Shown here one piece after another: positions 26,377 to 35,134 of a DNA stretch of 36,982 nt. Position numbers and translations under genes: made by a program. The notes under the pieces are model-generated. The model was given only the letters and a program-made list of their open reading frames with translations. It made no database searches and had not been told where the DNA came from. Position 1 is the stretch's first letter, and each line of letters starts with the position of its first letter. Source of the stretch: Cognatazoarcus sp050303815 (GTDB lineage: Bacteria; Pseudomonadota; Gammaproteobacteria; Burkholderiales; Rhodocyclaceae); contig JBNLCM010000054.1 in assembly GCA_050303815.1 (NCBI GenBank), positions 1 through 36,982 of the forward strand, given 5' to 3'.

Positions 26377-26530
26377 CGCATGGCCCGGCGGGAACGGCGC
26401 CCGGACGACCGGTGGGGTCGAGCCGCTGCCGGCATGCCGCGGATTCGCGTGGGCCGCGAGCGCGGCGGTTGGGCGCCCGCGGCCGCGTGCCGGCGATCAT
26501 GCCGGTATCGTACTGGTGACGCGGGCGGAC

Positions 26531-27655
26531 TTAACCGGTGATGCCCCAGTCCGCCAGGACCGCGGCCGTGTCCCGGCCGCATTCGGGGAAGGGCGGCTGA
26601 CCCACCTGCGCCGGCGTGCGCGAAAAGCGCGGCGCGGGCGCAGGCTGCACGATGCCGTTCGGGGCAATGAATGCCTGCCGGGCCCGGTTGTGAGGGTGCA
26701 TCGGGGCCTCATCGAGGTCGAGCACCGGCGTGACGCAGGCATCGGAGCCATCGAACAGCTGGCACCAGGCATCGCGCGGCCGGCTCCGGAAGACCTCGGC
26801 CAGGCGTGCCTTGAGCGTCGGCCAGGCGGCCTCGTCCCACTGCCCTTCGAAGGCGGGATCGTCGATGCCACAGCGCTCGAGCAGCAGGCTGTAGAACTGG
26901 GGTTCGATGGGGCCGACCGCCAGCCAGCGATCGTCGGCACAACGATAGGTGTCGTAGAAGTGGGCCGCACCGTCCAGTACGTTGGACTGGCGCGTGTTGT
27001 GCCAGCGGCCCATCGCCTTCAGCGCATAGGTCATGGCCATCAGCAAGGCGCTTCCATCCGTCATGGCCGCATCCACGACCTGGCCGCGACCGGACTGGCG
27101 GACTTCGAACACTGCGGCGAGCACGCCGACCGCGAGCAGCATGCCGCCGCCGCCGAAGTCGGCGACGAGGTTGAGCGGCGGGACGGGCCCGGAGTCGGAT
27201 CGCCCGATCGCGTGGAGCGCGCCGGACAGGGCGAGGTAGTTGATGTCGTGGCCGGCCGTGTCCGCCAGCGGACCGTGCTGGCCCCAACCCGTCATCCGTC
27301 CGTAGACGAGCTTCGGGTTCGCTGCCAGGCAGGGCTCGGGACCCAGGCCGAGGCGCTCCATGACGCCGGGGCGGAAGCCCTCGATGAGGACATCCGCGCG
27401 GGCGATCAGGGCGTGCGCCGTGGCAAGCCCCGCGTCGGATTTCAGGTCGAGCGCCACGCTGCGCCGGGACCGGTTGAGGATGTTCTTCGTCGGCTCGAAG
27501 AGGCCGGCCGCCGCGCCTTTGCCGGGCCGGTCGATGCAGACCACGTCGGCCCCCAGGTCGCCCAGCAGCATGCCGCAGAACGGCCCCGGGCCGAGGCCGG
27601 CGAACTCGACGACGCGCAGACCGGCGAGCGGCCCGCCGGAGGCGGCCCCGCTCAT
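26531..27655 (-). CDS. mcr: Alpha-methylacyl-CoA racemase (CaiB/BaiF family)
   Basis: A 374-residue class III CoA-transferase-family protein. Its active-site region strongly matches alpha-methylacyl-CoA racemase: MTGWGQHGPLADTAGHDINY with the catalytic His, then PPLNLVADFGGGGM with the catalytic Asp. The N-terminus LRVVEFAGLGPGPFCGMLLGD is typical. The enzyme inverts the alpha-methyl centre of branched-chain acyl-CoAs so that they enter beta-oxidation. It overlaps the upstream acyl-CoA dehydrogenase by ATGA and is last in the SDR, acyl-CoA dehydrogenase, racemase operon. Substrate range is not visible; methyl-branched fatty acids or terpenoid/sterol side chains fit the three-gene set. Confidence 0.92.
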   Translation of the reverse strand: MSGAASGGPLAGLRVVEFAGLGPGPFCGMLLGDLGADVVCIDRPGKGAAAGLFEPTKNILNRSRRSVALDLKSDAGLATAHALIARADVLIEGFRPGVMERLGLGPEPCLAANPKLVYGRMTGWGQHGPLADTAGHDINYLALSGALHAIGRSDSGPVPPLNLVADFGGGGMLLAVGVLAAVFEVRQSGRGQVVDAAMTDGSALLMAMTYALKAMGRWHNTRQSNVLDGAAHFYDTYRCADDRWLAVGPIEPQFYSLLLERCGIDDPAFEGQWDEAAWPTLKARLAEVFRSRPRDAWCQLFDGSDACVTPVLDLDEAPMHPHNRARQAFIAPNGIVQPAPAPRFSRTPAQVGQPPFPECGRDTAAVLADWGITG

Positions 27656-28785
27656 GCGGCCAGCGAGCGGCCGATCACCAGCCGCTGGATGTCACTGGCC
27701 CCTTCATAGATTTGGCACACGCGCACGTCGCGATAGATCCGCTCGACCGGGAAGTCACTCACGTAGCCGTAGCCGCCGTGGATCTGGATGGCATCGGAAC
27801 AGACCTGCTCGGCGATCTCGGAGGCAAACAGCTTGGCCATCGAGGCCTCGGTGAGGCAGGGTCGGCCGGCGTCCTTCAGGCTGGCCGCGTGCCACACCAG
27901 CTGGCGGGCGGCTTCAAGCCGGGTTGCCATGTCGGCGAGGCGGAAATTGACGGCCTGGTGCTCGAAGATCGGCTTGCCGAAGGTCTCGCGCTCGTGGGCG
28001 TACTGGGTGGCCGCCTCGAGGGCCGCGCGGGCCATGCCGACGCACTGGGCAGCGATGCCGATGCGGCCGGCCTCGAGGTTGGAGAGGGCGATCCGGTACC
28101 CCTCGCCTTCGGCACCGAGCAGCGCGTCGGCCGGTACGCGGCAGTCCTCGAACAGGATCTGGGCCGTGTCCGAGGCCTTCTGGCCCATCTTCTCCTCGAT
28201 CCGTGCAACGATGTAGCCCGGCGTGCTGGTCGGCACCAGAAAGCAGGAGATCCCCTTCTTGCCTGCGGTCTTGTCGGTTACCGCGAAGACGATCGCCACG
28301 TCGGCATGCTTGCCCGTGGTGATGAACTGCTTGACGCCATTGATGACCCAGCTGTCGCCGTCGCGGACCGCCGTGCTGCGGATCGCCGACGCGTCGGATC
28401 CCACGTGCGGCTCGGTCAGGCAGAAGCAGCCCAGCATCTCGCCCTGGGCGAGCGGCTTCAGCCAGCGCGCCTTCTGGGCGTCGGTGCCGTAGCGGTTGGG
28501 AATGCCGCAGGCCAGAGAGTTCTGGACCGAGACGATGGTCGAGGTCGAGCCATCGCCGGCCGCGATCTCCTCGAGCGCCAGCACCAGGCTCATGTAGTCC
28601 ATGCCAGCGCCGCCCCATTCCTCGGGCACCACCATGCCCAGTGCGCCCAGGCCGGCCAGCTCCTTCAGGGCCTCCGCCGGGAAGGTGTGGTTGCGGTCCC
28701 AGTCGGCCGCATGGGGGGCGAGGCGCTCGCGCGCGAAGCTGCGCAGCGAGTCGCGGATCATCTCCTGCTCTTCGGTGAGGATCAT
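27652..28785 (-). CDS. Acyl-CoA dehydrogenase (FAD-dependent)
   Basis: A 377-residue acyl-CoA dehydrogenase of normal length. The FAD and substrate motifs are CFCLTEPHVGSDASAIRSTA and VINGVKQFITTGKHADV. The helical C-terminal domain has FGKPIFEHQAVNFRLADMAT. The catalytic base Glu is in CQIYEGASDIQRLVIGR, the position used by short/medium-chain and many branched-chain members. It introduces the alpha-beta double bond and passes electrons to ETF. ATG 28785 has CAGGAGA as ribosome-binding site. It is coupled to the racemase gene by a 4-bp overlap and lies 46 bp after the SDR gene, so the three form one operon. Chain-length preference cannot be read from sequence. Confidence 0.94.
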   Translation of the reverse strand: MILTEEQEMIRDSLRSFARERLAPHAADWDRNHTFPAEALKELAGLGALGMVVPEEWGGAGMDYMSLVLALEEIAAGDGSTSTIVSVQNSLACGIPNRYGTDAQKARWLKPLAQGEMLGCFCLTEPHVGSDASAIRSTAVRDGDSWVINGVKQFITTGKHADVAIVFAVTDKTAGKKGISCFLVPTSTPGYIVARIEEKMGQKASDTAQILFEDCRVPADALLGAEGEGYRIALSNLEAGRIGIAAQCVGMARAALEAATQYAHERETFGKPIFEHQAVNFRLADMATRLEAARQLVWHAASLKDAGRPCLTEASMAKLFASEIAEQVCSDAIQIHGGYGYVSDFPVERIYRDVRVCQIYEGASDIQRLVIGRSLAA

Positions 28786-28831
28786 CAGTGTCTCCTGGAG
28801 TCGGTCTGTGGCCGGTTCGTTGACGGGCGGC

Positions 28832-29599
28832 TTACTTGGCGGCCATCCGGATCGCGCCGTCGAGGCGGATCACCTCGCCGTTGAGATAGCGGTTGCCGAT
28901 GATGTGCTCGACCAGTGCCGCATACTCGGATGGCTTGCCCAGCCGCTGGGGGAAGGGGACCATCTGGCCGAGGGACTGCTGCACCTCCTCGGGCATGCCC
29001 AGCAGCATCGGCGTCTCCATGATGCCGGGCGCGATCGTCATGACGCGGATGCCGTGGCGCGACATCTCGCGGGCGATCGGCAGGGTCATCGCGACGACGC
29101 CTCCCTTGGAGGCCGCGTAGGCCGCCTGGCCCACCTGGCCGTCGAAGGCAGCGACCGATGCGGTGTTGATCAGCACCCCCCGTTCGCCGCCGGCGTCGGG
29201 CGTGTTTTCGCACATGCGGGCTGCCGCGAGGCGCAGCATGTTGAAGCTGCCGATCAGGTTGATCCCGACGATCCGGCTGAAACTGTCGAAACGGTGGGGG
29301 CCGTGCTTGCCGACAACCCGTTCTGCCGGTGCGACGCCGGCGCAGTTGACCAGACCACGGATCGCGCCGAAGGCGGCGACGGCCGCCGTCACGGCGGCTT
29401 CGGCATCGCGCTCCGACGTGATGTCGGCCTGCACGAAGCGCGCGGCGGCACCGAGTTCGGCCGCCTTGGCCTCACCCTGCTCGGCGTTGAGGTCCACCAG
29501 CATGACCTGGCCACCCCGTTCCACGAGCCGGGCAGCCGTCTCGGCGCCCAGGCCGGACGCGCCGCCCGTGACGATGAATGCGCAGCCTTCGATTTCCAT
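28832..29599 (-). CDS. 3-hydroxyacyl-CoA dehydrogenase, SDR type (HSD17B10-like)
   Basis: A 255-residue classical short-chain dehydrogenase close in length and motif to type II 3-hydroxyacyl-CoA dehydrogenase. The cofactor motif is FIVTGGASGLGAETAARL and the NAG motif reads VNCAGVAPAE. The catalytic Ser is in NTASVAAFDGQVGQ and the YxxxK pair in AAYAASKGG. LDGAIRM near the C-terminus is also typical. It would oxidise 3-hydroxyacyl-CoA with NAD+. ATG 29599 follows a strong AAGGAGA. It is the first gene of the operon and is divergent from the AraC regulator across 98 bp containing a candidate operator. Confidence 0.92.
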   Translation of the reverse strand: MEIEGCAFIVTGGASGLGAETAARLVERGGQVMLVDLNAEQGEAKAAELGAAARFVQADITSERDAEAAVTAAVAAFGAIRGLVNCAGVAPAERVVGKHGPHRFDSFSRIVGINLIGSFNMLRLAAARMCENTPDAGGERGVLINTASVAAFDGQVGQAAYAASKGGVVAMTLPIAREMSRHGIRVMTIAPGIMETPMLLGMPEEVQQSLGQMVPFPQRLGKPSEYAALVEHIIGNRYLNGEVIRLDGAIRMAAK

Positions 29600-29637
29600 G
29601 CCAGTCTCCTTGCAATGTCGTTCAAGCGGGCAGTCTA

Positions 29638-29685
29638 GCCATCCCTCGGGCAGGCGACGATGACCGCAACGACCGCAGGGATGGC
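29638..29685. promoter_or_regulatory. Candidate operator between the SDR operon and the AraC gene
   Basis: GCCATCCCT (29638-29646) and AGGGATGGC (29677-29685) are exact inverted 9-mers separated by 30 nt, so their centres are 39 bp apart. They lie in the 98-bp gap between the divergent SDR operon and araC-family gene, ending 12 bp before the latter's start. AraC-family proteins often bind paired half-sites in such gaps. Binding is inferred. Confidence 0.45.
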
Positions 29686-29697
29686 AGAATTTGCCAC

Positions 29698-30741
29698 ATG
29701 CAGATCGAAGATGACCCCGCTGGCCCGCCGGACGCGCGGGGCAGCATCGCGGTGCAGTTCGTGGAGGACGCGATCGGCGTGGCCCGTCAGCGCGGCCTCG
29801 ACGTGGATGCGATGCTGCTCGCCGCCGGCATTCCGCCGAACCGGCTCGCGTCCAGCCGGGCGCGTGTGTCGGTGCGCGAGTACGCCCGCCTGTGGGCCCG
29901 GCTGGCAGATGCGATGGACGATGAGTTCTTCGGCCTCGACCGCCACCCGATGCGGCGGGGCAGTTTTCGTCTGATGAGCCAGTCGGCGGTTGGCGCCGCG
30001 ACGCTCGGGCAGGGTCTGCGCCGCGTCGTGCGCTTCCTGCGTCTCGTCCTGGACGACGTCCAGGGCGCACTCGACGTCGTAGGCGACGAGGCCAGCCTCT
30101 CGCTCCGCCGGGGCGCAGGTCCGGTGCCCCTCTTCGCCCACGGCACCTACCTCACCCTGGTCCTGGGACTCGTCAGCTGGCTGGTGGATCGACGCATTCC
30201 GGTAAGGTCACTGGCCTTCACCCACGTCGAGCCGGTCCATGCCGACGAGTATCGCCTGCTGTTCGGCGAGTCGACCCGCTTCGGTGCCGACGAGACGCGG
30301 CTCACGCTGGACGCCGCGCTGCTCGAGTTGCCCGTCGTCCGGCGCGCAGCCGATCTGTCGGAGTTCCTCGCGGGCGCGCCGGCCAACTTCCTTGTCCGCT
30401 ACCGCAACCCCCACAGCTGCTCGGCCCGGGTGCGCCGCGAACTGCGCCGCGAGGAGCCGGCCGAGTGGCCGTCGTTCGATGCCATCGCCGACCGGCTCGG
30501 GTTCGCGCCGACGACCCTGCGCCGCCGCCTGGCCGAAGAGGGTCAGTCCTTCCAGGGGCTCAAGGACGGACTGCGGCGCGACCAGGCGATGGAACTGCTC
30601 GCCAACGAGCGCTGCAACATCCACGACATTGCCCATGCGCTCGGTTTTGCCGAGCCGAGCGCGTTCCACCGAGCCTTCCGCAAATGGACCGGGGCCAGCC
30701 CAGGCGCCTACCGCGCGGGCACGGCGGACGGGCCGAGGTAG
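29698..30741 (+). CDS. AraC-family transcriptional regulator (OruR-like)
   Basis: A 347-residue regulator. The N-terminal ligand-binding domain (about 15-210) is of the type found in OruR/ArgR-like AraC proteins, with GGIP-like LLAAGIPPNRLASSRARVSV and FGLDRHPMRRGSFRLMSQSA. The C-terminal double helix-turn-helix (about 240-340) has LGFAPTTLRRRLAEEGQSFQ and IAHALGFAEPSAFHRAFRKW. The start is ATG 29698. It is divergent from the SDR/acyl-CoA dehydrogenase/racemase operon, the classic position for its regulator, with a paired repeat in between. An ABC gene begins only 7 bp after its stop, so it may also be co-transcribed with that unit. Confidence 0.93.
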   Translation: MQIEDDPAGPPDARGSIAVQFVEDAIGVARQRGLDVDAMLLAAGIPPNRLASSRARVSVREYARLWARLADAMDDEFFGLDRHPMRRGSFRLMSQSAVGAATLGQGLRRVVRFLRLVLDDVQGALDVVGDEASLSLRRGAGPVPLFAHGTYLTLVLGLVSWLVDRRIPVRSLAFTHVEPVHADEYRLLFGESTRFGADETRLTLDAALLELPVVRRAADLSEFLAGAPANFLVRYRNPHSCSARVRRELRREEPAEWPSFDAIADRLGFAPTTLRRRLAEEGQSFQGLKDGLRRDQAMELLANERCNIHDIAHALGFAEPSAFHRAFRKWTGASPGAYRAGTADGPR

Positions 30742-30748
30742 CGCGCGG

Positions 30749-31417
30749 GTGCTGACGATCCGCGATCTGACACGGCGCTTCGCCGGTCCGGGCGGGCGCA
30801 CGGTGCTGGACGGCCTGTCGCTGACGGTGGAGCCGGGCCGCATCGTGGCCATCGTCGGCGAGTCGGGGGCCGGCAAGTCGACCCTGCTCAACCTCATCGC
30901 GGCGCTGGACGTGCCCGACGGCGGGCAGATCCACCTCGACGGGGTCGAGGTGTCGGCGCTGGACGAGGGCGCACGAACGGCGTGGCGGCGGGCGCGGCTC
31001 GGCTTCATCTTCCAGGCCTTCCACGTGCTGCCCCACCTCACGCTGCAGCAGAACGTGGCGCTCCCGCTGTGGCTCCAGGGCGGCAACGCGGCCGATCAGG
31101 AGACCAGCGCCGACCGCATGCTGGCGCGGGTCGGCCTGGTGGGCCGCGAGCGCAGCTGGCCGGCCGAGCTGTCGGGCGGCGAGCTCCAGCGGGTCGCCAT
31201 CGCCCGGGCGCTGGTCCATCGGCCGCGGCTGGTCCTCGCCGACGAGCCCACCGGCAACCTCGATCCGGCGCGGGCCGGGCAGATCCTCGAGCTGCTGAGG
31301 TCGCAGATTGTCGAGGTGGGCGCCATCGGCCTGCTGGTTACGCATTCGATGGAGGCCGCCGCCACCGCCGACCGGATCGTCCGACTGGTGGCCGGCCGGC
31401 TGGAGGCGGCGCCCTGA
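30749..31417 (+). CDS. ABC transporter ATPase, LolD/MacB type (AttE-like)
   Basis: A 222-residue ABC ATPase starting at GTG 30749. It has Walker A GESGAGKST (about 37-45), Q-loop FIFQAFHVLPHL, signature LSGGELQRVAIARALV, Walker B LVLADEPTGNLD and the H-loop LVTHSMEAA. It belongs to the mechanotransmission group that works with FtsX-type permeases rather than importers. The GTG lies 7 bp after the AraC stop and the 3' end overlaps the permease start (TGATG). With the permease and the exported AttH/CrtC-like protein it forms a three-gene machine resembling the AttE-AttF/G-AttH arrangement. The substrate is unknown; an extracytoplasmic lipid or hydrophobic molecule is a guess. Confidence 0.9.
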   Translation: MLTIRDLTRRFAGPGGRTVLDGLSLTVEPGRIVAIVGESGAGKSTLLNLIAALDVPDGGQIHLDGVEVSALDEGARTAWRRARLGFIFQAFHVLPHLTLQQNVALPLWLQGGNAADQETSADRMLARVGLVGRERSWPAELSGGELQRVAIARALVHRPRLVLADEPTGNLDPARAGQILELLRSQIVEVGAIGLLVTHSMEAAATADRIVRLVAGRLEAAP

Positions 31418-33915
31418 TGGCATGGCCTCCGCTCGCGCCGGTCTTTTTCGGCAGCTTGCTGCGGCGGCGGGCGGCGAGTGCCCTGTCGGTGCTGGCGATC
31501 GCCCTGGGGGTGGCGCTCGGGCTGGCCGTGCAGATCATCAACGGCGCGGCGCTGGAGGAATTCGATCGGGGTATGCGCGTCGTGGCGGGCGAGGCCGACC
31601 TGCAGGTACTCGGGCCGGGCAGCGGCTTCGACGACGCCCTGTTCGAGGCCCTGGCCCTGCACCCGCTGGTGGCCGCCGCCAGCCCGGTGGTGGAGGTCAC
31701 CGCGCGACGCAGCGGGGCCGACGGCGCGGTGCGGATCCTGGGCGTCGATGTCCTGCGCGTGGCTGCCGTCAATCCGGCGTTGATGCCGGTGCCCGCAGAC
31801 CTGCCCGGCCAGGATGCTCGCTTCGCGGCCTTCCGCCAGGACGCGATCTTTCTTTCGCCGGGCCTGCAGGCGGCGCTCGGGCTCGAACCCGGCGATGGCC
31901 TGGCGCTGGCCGCAGGGCAGGGCGAGACACGCCTGACGGTAGCGGGCGGCCTGCCGGCCATGGCCGGCCAGCCGCTGGCGGCGATGGACATCCATGCCGT
32001 GCAGACGCGCTTCGGCATGCGCGCTCGCCTGACCCGCATCGACCTGCGCCTGCGCGCCGGGGCGTCGCTGGCGGTGGCCCGGGATACGCTCGGCCCGCTG
32101 TTGCCGGCCGGGGTGCGGCTGGGGCAACCGGACGAGTCGGCTGCCCAGGCGGCCGCCCTGTCGCGGGCCTACCGGGTCAATCTCACGATGCTGGCCGTCA
32201 TCGCCCTCGTGACCGGCGGTTTTCTCGTCTTCTCGACCCAGGCCCTGTCGGTGGCGAGGCGCGAGACGGAGCTGGCATTCCTGCGGGCCATCGGCCTCGA
32301 CCGCGGCGTCCTGATGCGGTGGATCCTTGGCGAAGGCCTGCTGCTCGGCGTCGTCGGCGGCGCGCTGGGCTGCGTGCTCGGCTACGCCTTTGCTGCCCTC
32401 GCGTTCTCGCTGCTGGGCGGTGATCTCGGTGCGGGCTACTTCGACGGCACGCAGCCCGCCGTCCGCCTGGACGGGCCTGCCAGCCTGGCGTTCGTGTTGC
32501 TGGGCATGGCGGCCGGCCTGCTTGGTTCGTGGGCGCCGGCCCGGGCGGCGGCCCGCATCGCGCCGGCGATGGCCCTGAAGGGCGCCTCGACGGTCGCCGA
32601 CGCCCATGCGCATGCCCACGGCGGGGCGGCCCTGGCGTGCTTCGCCCTGGCTGGCGCGGCAACCCTTCTGCCCCCGCTCGATGGCATCCCGGTGGCCGGC
32701 TATCTGGCGATTGGCCTGATCCTCGCCGGCGGCGTGCTGGGCCTCGGCCGGCTGAGTGCCTGGCTGGCCGCCCGCTTGCCGGCGCGGCACGTGGCCATGC
32801 GGCTGGCCTCGGCGCGGCTGCAGGCGATGCCCGGCCACGTCGTGGTCGCCGCGGCCGGCGTGATGGCGAGCGCGGCGCTCGCCGTGGCGATGGCCATCAT
32901 GGTGGCCTCGTTCCGCGATTCAGTGGACCAGTGGCTGGCGCGCGTCCTGCCTGCGGCGCTCTACCTGCGCGCGGCGGAGAGCGACCAGGCGGCCTATCTC
33001 GACGCGGAGACCCAGCGCCGGATTGCGTCCATGACCGGCGTGGCGAAAGTGGACTTCCTGCGCTACGACTCGATCCGGCTGGCCGCCGGCGGGGCGCCGG
33101 TGGTCATGATCGCGCGGCCGGTGTCGGCCGATGGCCGCGAGCTGCCCCTCGTGGGCGCAGTGCGGGAGGTGGCGCAGCCGATCTGGGTTTCCGAAGCGCT
33201 GGCCGATCGCCTTGGCCTGCAGCCCGGTGATCCGCTCGAAGTGCCGCTTGCGGGCCGTGGGCACGCGTTCGCCGTCGGGGGCATCTGGCGGGACTACGCC
33301 CGGCAGACGGGCGCGCTGGTGCTGCCGCTGGATCGTTATCGTGCGCTGACCGGCGACGCGCGGGCGAACAGCGCAGCCCTCCATCTTGATCCCGCGGTGG
33401 AGGCCTCGGCGGTGTCCGAACAGGTTCGCGAGCGGTTCGGCGCGGATCGCTTCCAGATCTCTGCCCCCGCCGAGATCCGCCGCATCAGCCTGCGCATCTT
33501 CGACCGCAGCTTCGCCGTGACCTACCTGCTCGAGGCCGCCGCGGTCGGCATCGGACTGGCCGGCATCGCGGCCAGCTTCGCTGCCACGGCCGCCGCCCGG
33601 CGGAGGGAGTTCGGCATGCTGCGCCACCTCGGGCTGAGCCGGCGCCAGGTGGCCGCGATGATCGCCGCGGAGGGTAGCCTCACGGCGGCGGCAGGGGCGA
33701 TCGGCGGCAGCCTGCTGGGTTTCGCCATAGCCCTGGTGCTGGTCGAGGTCGTCAACCGCCAGAGCTTTCACTGGAGCATGGACTACCGGATTCCGGCGGT
33801 GCCGATCGGGATCTTCCTGGTGTGCTTGACGGTGCTCGCCGCCATCGCGGCGGTACTGGCAGGCCGCCATGCCATGGGTGGCAGCGCAGTGCGGGCGGTG
33901 AGCGAGGACTGGTGA
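31417..33915 (+). CDS. Large FtsX/MacB-type ABC permease
   Basis: An 832-residue inner-membrane permease with two FtsX-like units in one chain. TM1 is in RRRAASALSVLAIALGVALG and is followed by a large periplasmic domain (about 50-245). Three TM segments form unit 1 (LTMLAVIALVTGGFLVFSTQ, LLLGVVGGALGCVLGYAFAA, LAFVLLGMAAGLLGSWAPAR). Further segments lie at about 405-450. A second periplasmic domain precedes the last three TMs (ending VPIGIFLVCLTVLAAIAAVL). The conserved FtsX turn is visible (RRREFGMLRHLGLSRRQVAAM). AttF and AttG are two separate permeases in Vibrio, whereas here one polypeptide has both units. Start and stop overlap the ATPase and the AttH-like gene (TGATG). Confidence 0.9.
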   Translation: MAWPPLAPVFFGSLLRRRAASALSVLAIALGVALGLAVQIINGAALEEFDRGMRVVAGEADLQVLGPGSGFDDALFEALALHPLVAAASPVVEVTARRSGADGAVRILGVDVLRVAAVNPALMPVPADLPGQDARFAAFRQDAIFLSPGLQAALGLEPGDGLALAAGQGETRLTVAGGLPAMAGQPLAAMDIHAVQTRFGMRARLTRIDLRLRAGASLAVARDTLGPLLPAGVRLGQPDESAAQAAALSRAYRVNLTMLAVIALVTGGFLVFSTQALSVARRETELAFLRAIGLDRGVLMRWILGEGLLLGVVGGALGCVLGYAFAALAFSLLGGDLGAGYFDGTQPAVRLDGPASLAFVLLGMAAGLLGSWAPARAAARIAPAMALKGASTVADAHAHAHGGAALACFALAGAATLLPPLDGIPVAGYLAIGLILAGGVLGLGRLSAWLAARLPARHVAMRLASARLQAMPGHVVVAAAGVMASAALAVAMAIMVASFRDSVDQWLARVLPAALYLRAAESDQAAYLDAETQRRIASMTGVAKVDFLRYDSIRLAAGGAPVVMIARPVSADGRELPLVGAVREVAQPIWVSEALADRLGLQPGDPLEVPLAGRGHAFAVGGIWRDYARQTGALVLPLDRYRALTGDARANSAALHLDPAVEASAVSEQVRERFGADRFQISAPAEIRRISLRIFDRSFAVTYLLEAAAVGIGLAGIAASFAATAAARRREFGMLRHLGLSRRQVAAMIAAEGSLTAAAGAIGGSLLGFAIALVLVEVVNRQSFHWSMDYRIPAVPIGIFLVCLTVLAAIAAVLAGRHAMGGSAVRAVSEDW

Positions 33916-34970
33916 TGCGCTGGCTTCTCGTGCTGATGCTCTGTCTGCCGCCCGCCGGCTTCGCCGCCGAGTTTCCGCCGGTACTGCCCGGTGTGCCCCT
34001 GAGCCTGCCGCAGGATCACGGCGCGCATCCGGCCTATCGCACGGAGTGGTGGTATGTGACCGGCTGGTTGCGGGATGACGGCGGCCGCGAGCGGGGCTTC
34101 CAGATCACCTTCTTTCGCGTCCGGACGGGGATCGGCGAGGCCGCGGACGGCCGTTTTTCGCCGGCACAGCTCGTCTTTGCCCATGCGGCGATTGCCGATC
34201 CGGCCACCGGTCAGTTGCGCCACGACCAGCGCAGCGCGCGGGCCAGCGGTCGCCTCGCCGGCAGCGCCACCGGTCGGCTCGAGGTCTGGCTGGGCGAATG
34301 GGCCTTGCGGGCCGACGGCGAAGACTTCGTCGCGACCGCCGCGTCGGAGGGCTTTGCCCTCGACCTGCGGCTGACGTCGCGCGCCGATCCGATGGCGAAC
34401 GGCGATGGCGGCTACAGCCAGAAGGGGCCGGAGGCCCGGCACGCGAGCTATTACTACAGTGTCCCGGCCCTCGCCGTGTCGGGCGAGATCCAACTGGATG
34501 GCACCCGGGTCGCGGTGACCGGCGAGGCGTGGATGGACCACGAGTGGTCCAGCGAGCTGATGCCCGAGGCCGCTGTGGGATGGGACTGGATCGGGATCAA
34601 CCTGACCGACGGCGGCGCCGCGATGGCATTCCGGATGCGCGACGCCGACGGCCGCGCGGTCTGGGCCGGCGGCACGCTGCGCGATCCGGACGGCCGGCGC
34701 CGGGTGCTCGCGCCGGACGCGGTCGAGTTCATCCCCCGGCGGCGCTGGCGCTCGCCGCGCAGCGGGAGCGAATACGTGGTCGAGTGGGATGTCCGGCTGG
34801 GCGACCGGACGCTGCATCTCACTCCCCTGATGGATGACCAGGAACTCGACGCCCGCGCCAGCACGGGCGCGATCTACTGGGAAGGCGCGGTCCGTGCGCG
34901 ATCGGATGGCACGGCGGTGGGCCGGGGCTACCTGGAGATGACCGGTTATACCGAGCGGCTCCGGATGTGA
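33915..34970 (+). CDS. AttH/CrtC-like exported lipocalin-type protein
   Basis: A 351-residue exported protein. The signal peptide is MRWLLVLMLCLPPAGFA, with cleavage before AEFPP. The mature protein starts with DHGAHPAYRTEWWYVTGWL and contains YYYSVPALAVSGEIQLDGT, AWMDHEWSSELM and GWDWIGINLTDGGAAMAFRM, hallmarks of the AttH/carotenoid 1,2-hydratase (CrtC) lipocalin-like superfamily with its two beta-barrels. CrtC members hydrate carotenoids, and AttH-like members are linked to ABC export. No carotenoid genes are in the window, so carotenoid hydration is not assumed. Translation is coupled to the permease by TGATG, so it likely receives or processes the permease's hydrophobic substrate in the periplasm. 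The substrate is unknown. Confidence 0.9.
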   Translation: MRWLLVLMLCLPPAGFAAEFPPVLPGVPLSLPQDHGAHPAYRTEWWYVTGWLRDDGGRERGFQITFFRVRTGIGEAADGRFSPAQLVFAHAAIADPATGQLRHDQRSARASGRLAGSATGRLEVWLGEWALRADGEDFVATAASEGFALDLRLTSRADPMANGDGGYSQKGPEARHASYYYSVPALAVSGEIQLDGTRVAVTGEAWMDHEWSSELMPEAAVGWDWIGINLTDGGAAMAFRMRDADGRAVWAGGTLRDPDGRRRVLAPDAVEFIPRRRWRSPRSGSEYVVEWDVRLGDRTLHLTPLMDDQELDARASTGAIYWEGAVRARSDGTAVGRGYLEMTGYTERLRM

Positions 34971-35003
34971 ACCCCGTGTCGGCTCGCACAGGGCGCCCGC
35001 ATG

Positions 35004-35009
35004 TATAAT
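35004..35009 (+). promoter_or_regulatory. -10 element of tRNA-Leu(UAG)
   Basis: A consensus TATAAT lies 32 bp upstream of the tRNA 5' end, a normal distance for a tRNA leader. No good -35 hexamer is seen 16-18 bp upstream, so the match rests on the -10 and the position. It is independent of the AttH-like gene, which ends 33 bp upstream. Confidence 0.6.
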
Positions 35010-35041
35010 CCGGCGCGCGTCCGGTGGCTCGCATCGGACAG

Positions 35042-35126
35042 GCCCAGGTGGCGAAATTGGTAGACGCACCAGATTTAGGTTCTGGCGCCGAAAGGTGTGG
35101 AGGTTCGAGTCCTCTCCTGGGCACCA
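35042..35126 (+). tRNA. tRNA-Leu (anticodon UAG)
   Basis: An 85-nt class II tRNA with encoded CCA, starting GCCCAGG and ending CCTGGGCACCA. The acceptor stem is GCCCAGG/CCTGGGC, the anticodon arm is CCAGA-TTTAGGT-TCTGG (anticodon UAG), the variable arm includes CGCCGAAAGGTG, and the T-arm is GAGGTTCGAGTCCTC. It reads CUN leucine codons, mainly CUA/CUG. It is a different isoacceptor from the tRNA-Leu(UAA) at the other end of the window. No integrase lies beside it. Confidence 0.97.
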
Positions 35127-35134
35127 ACGCGGAG

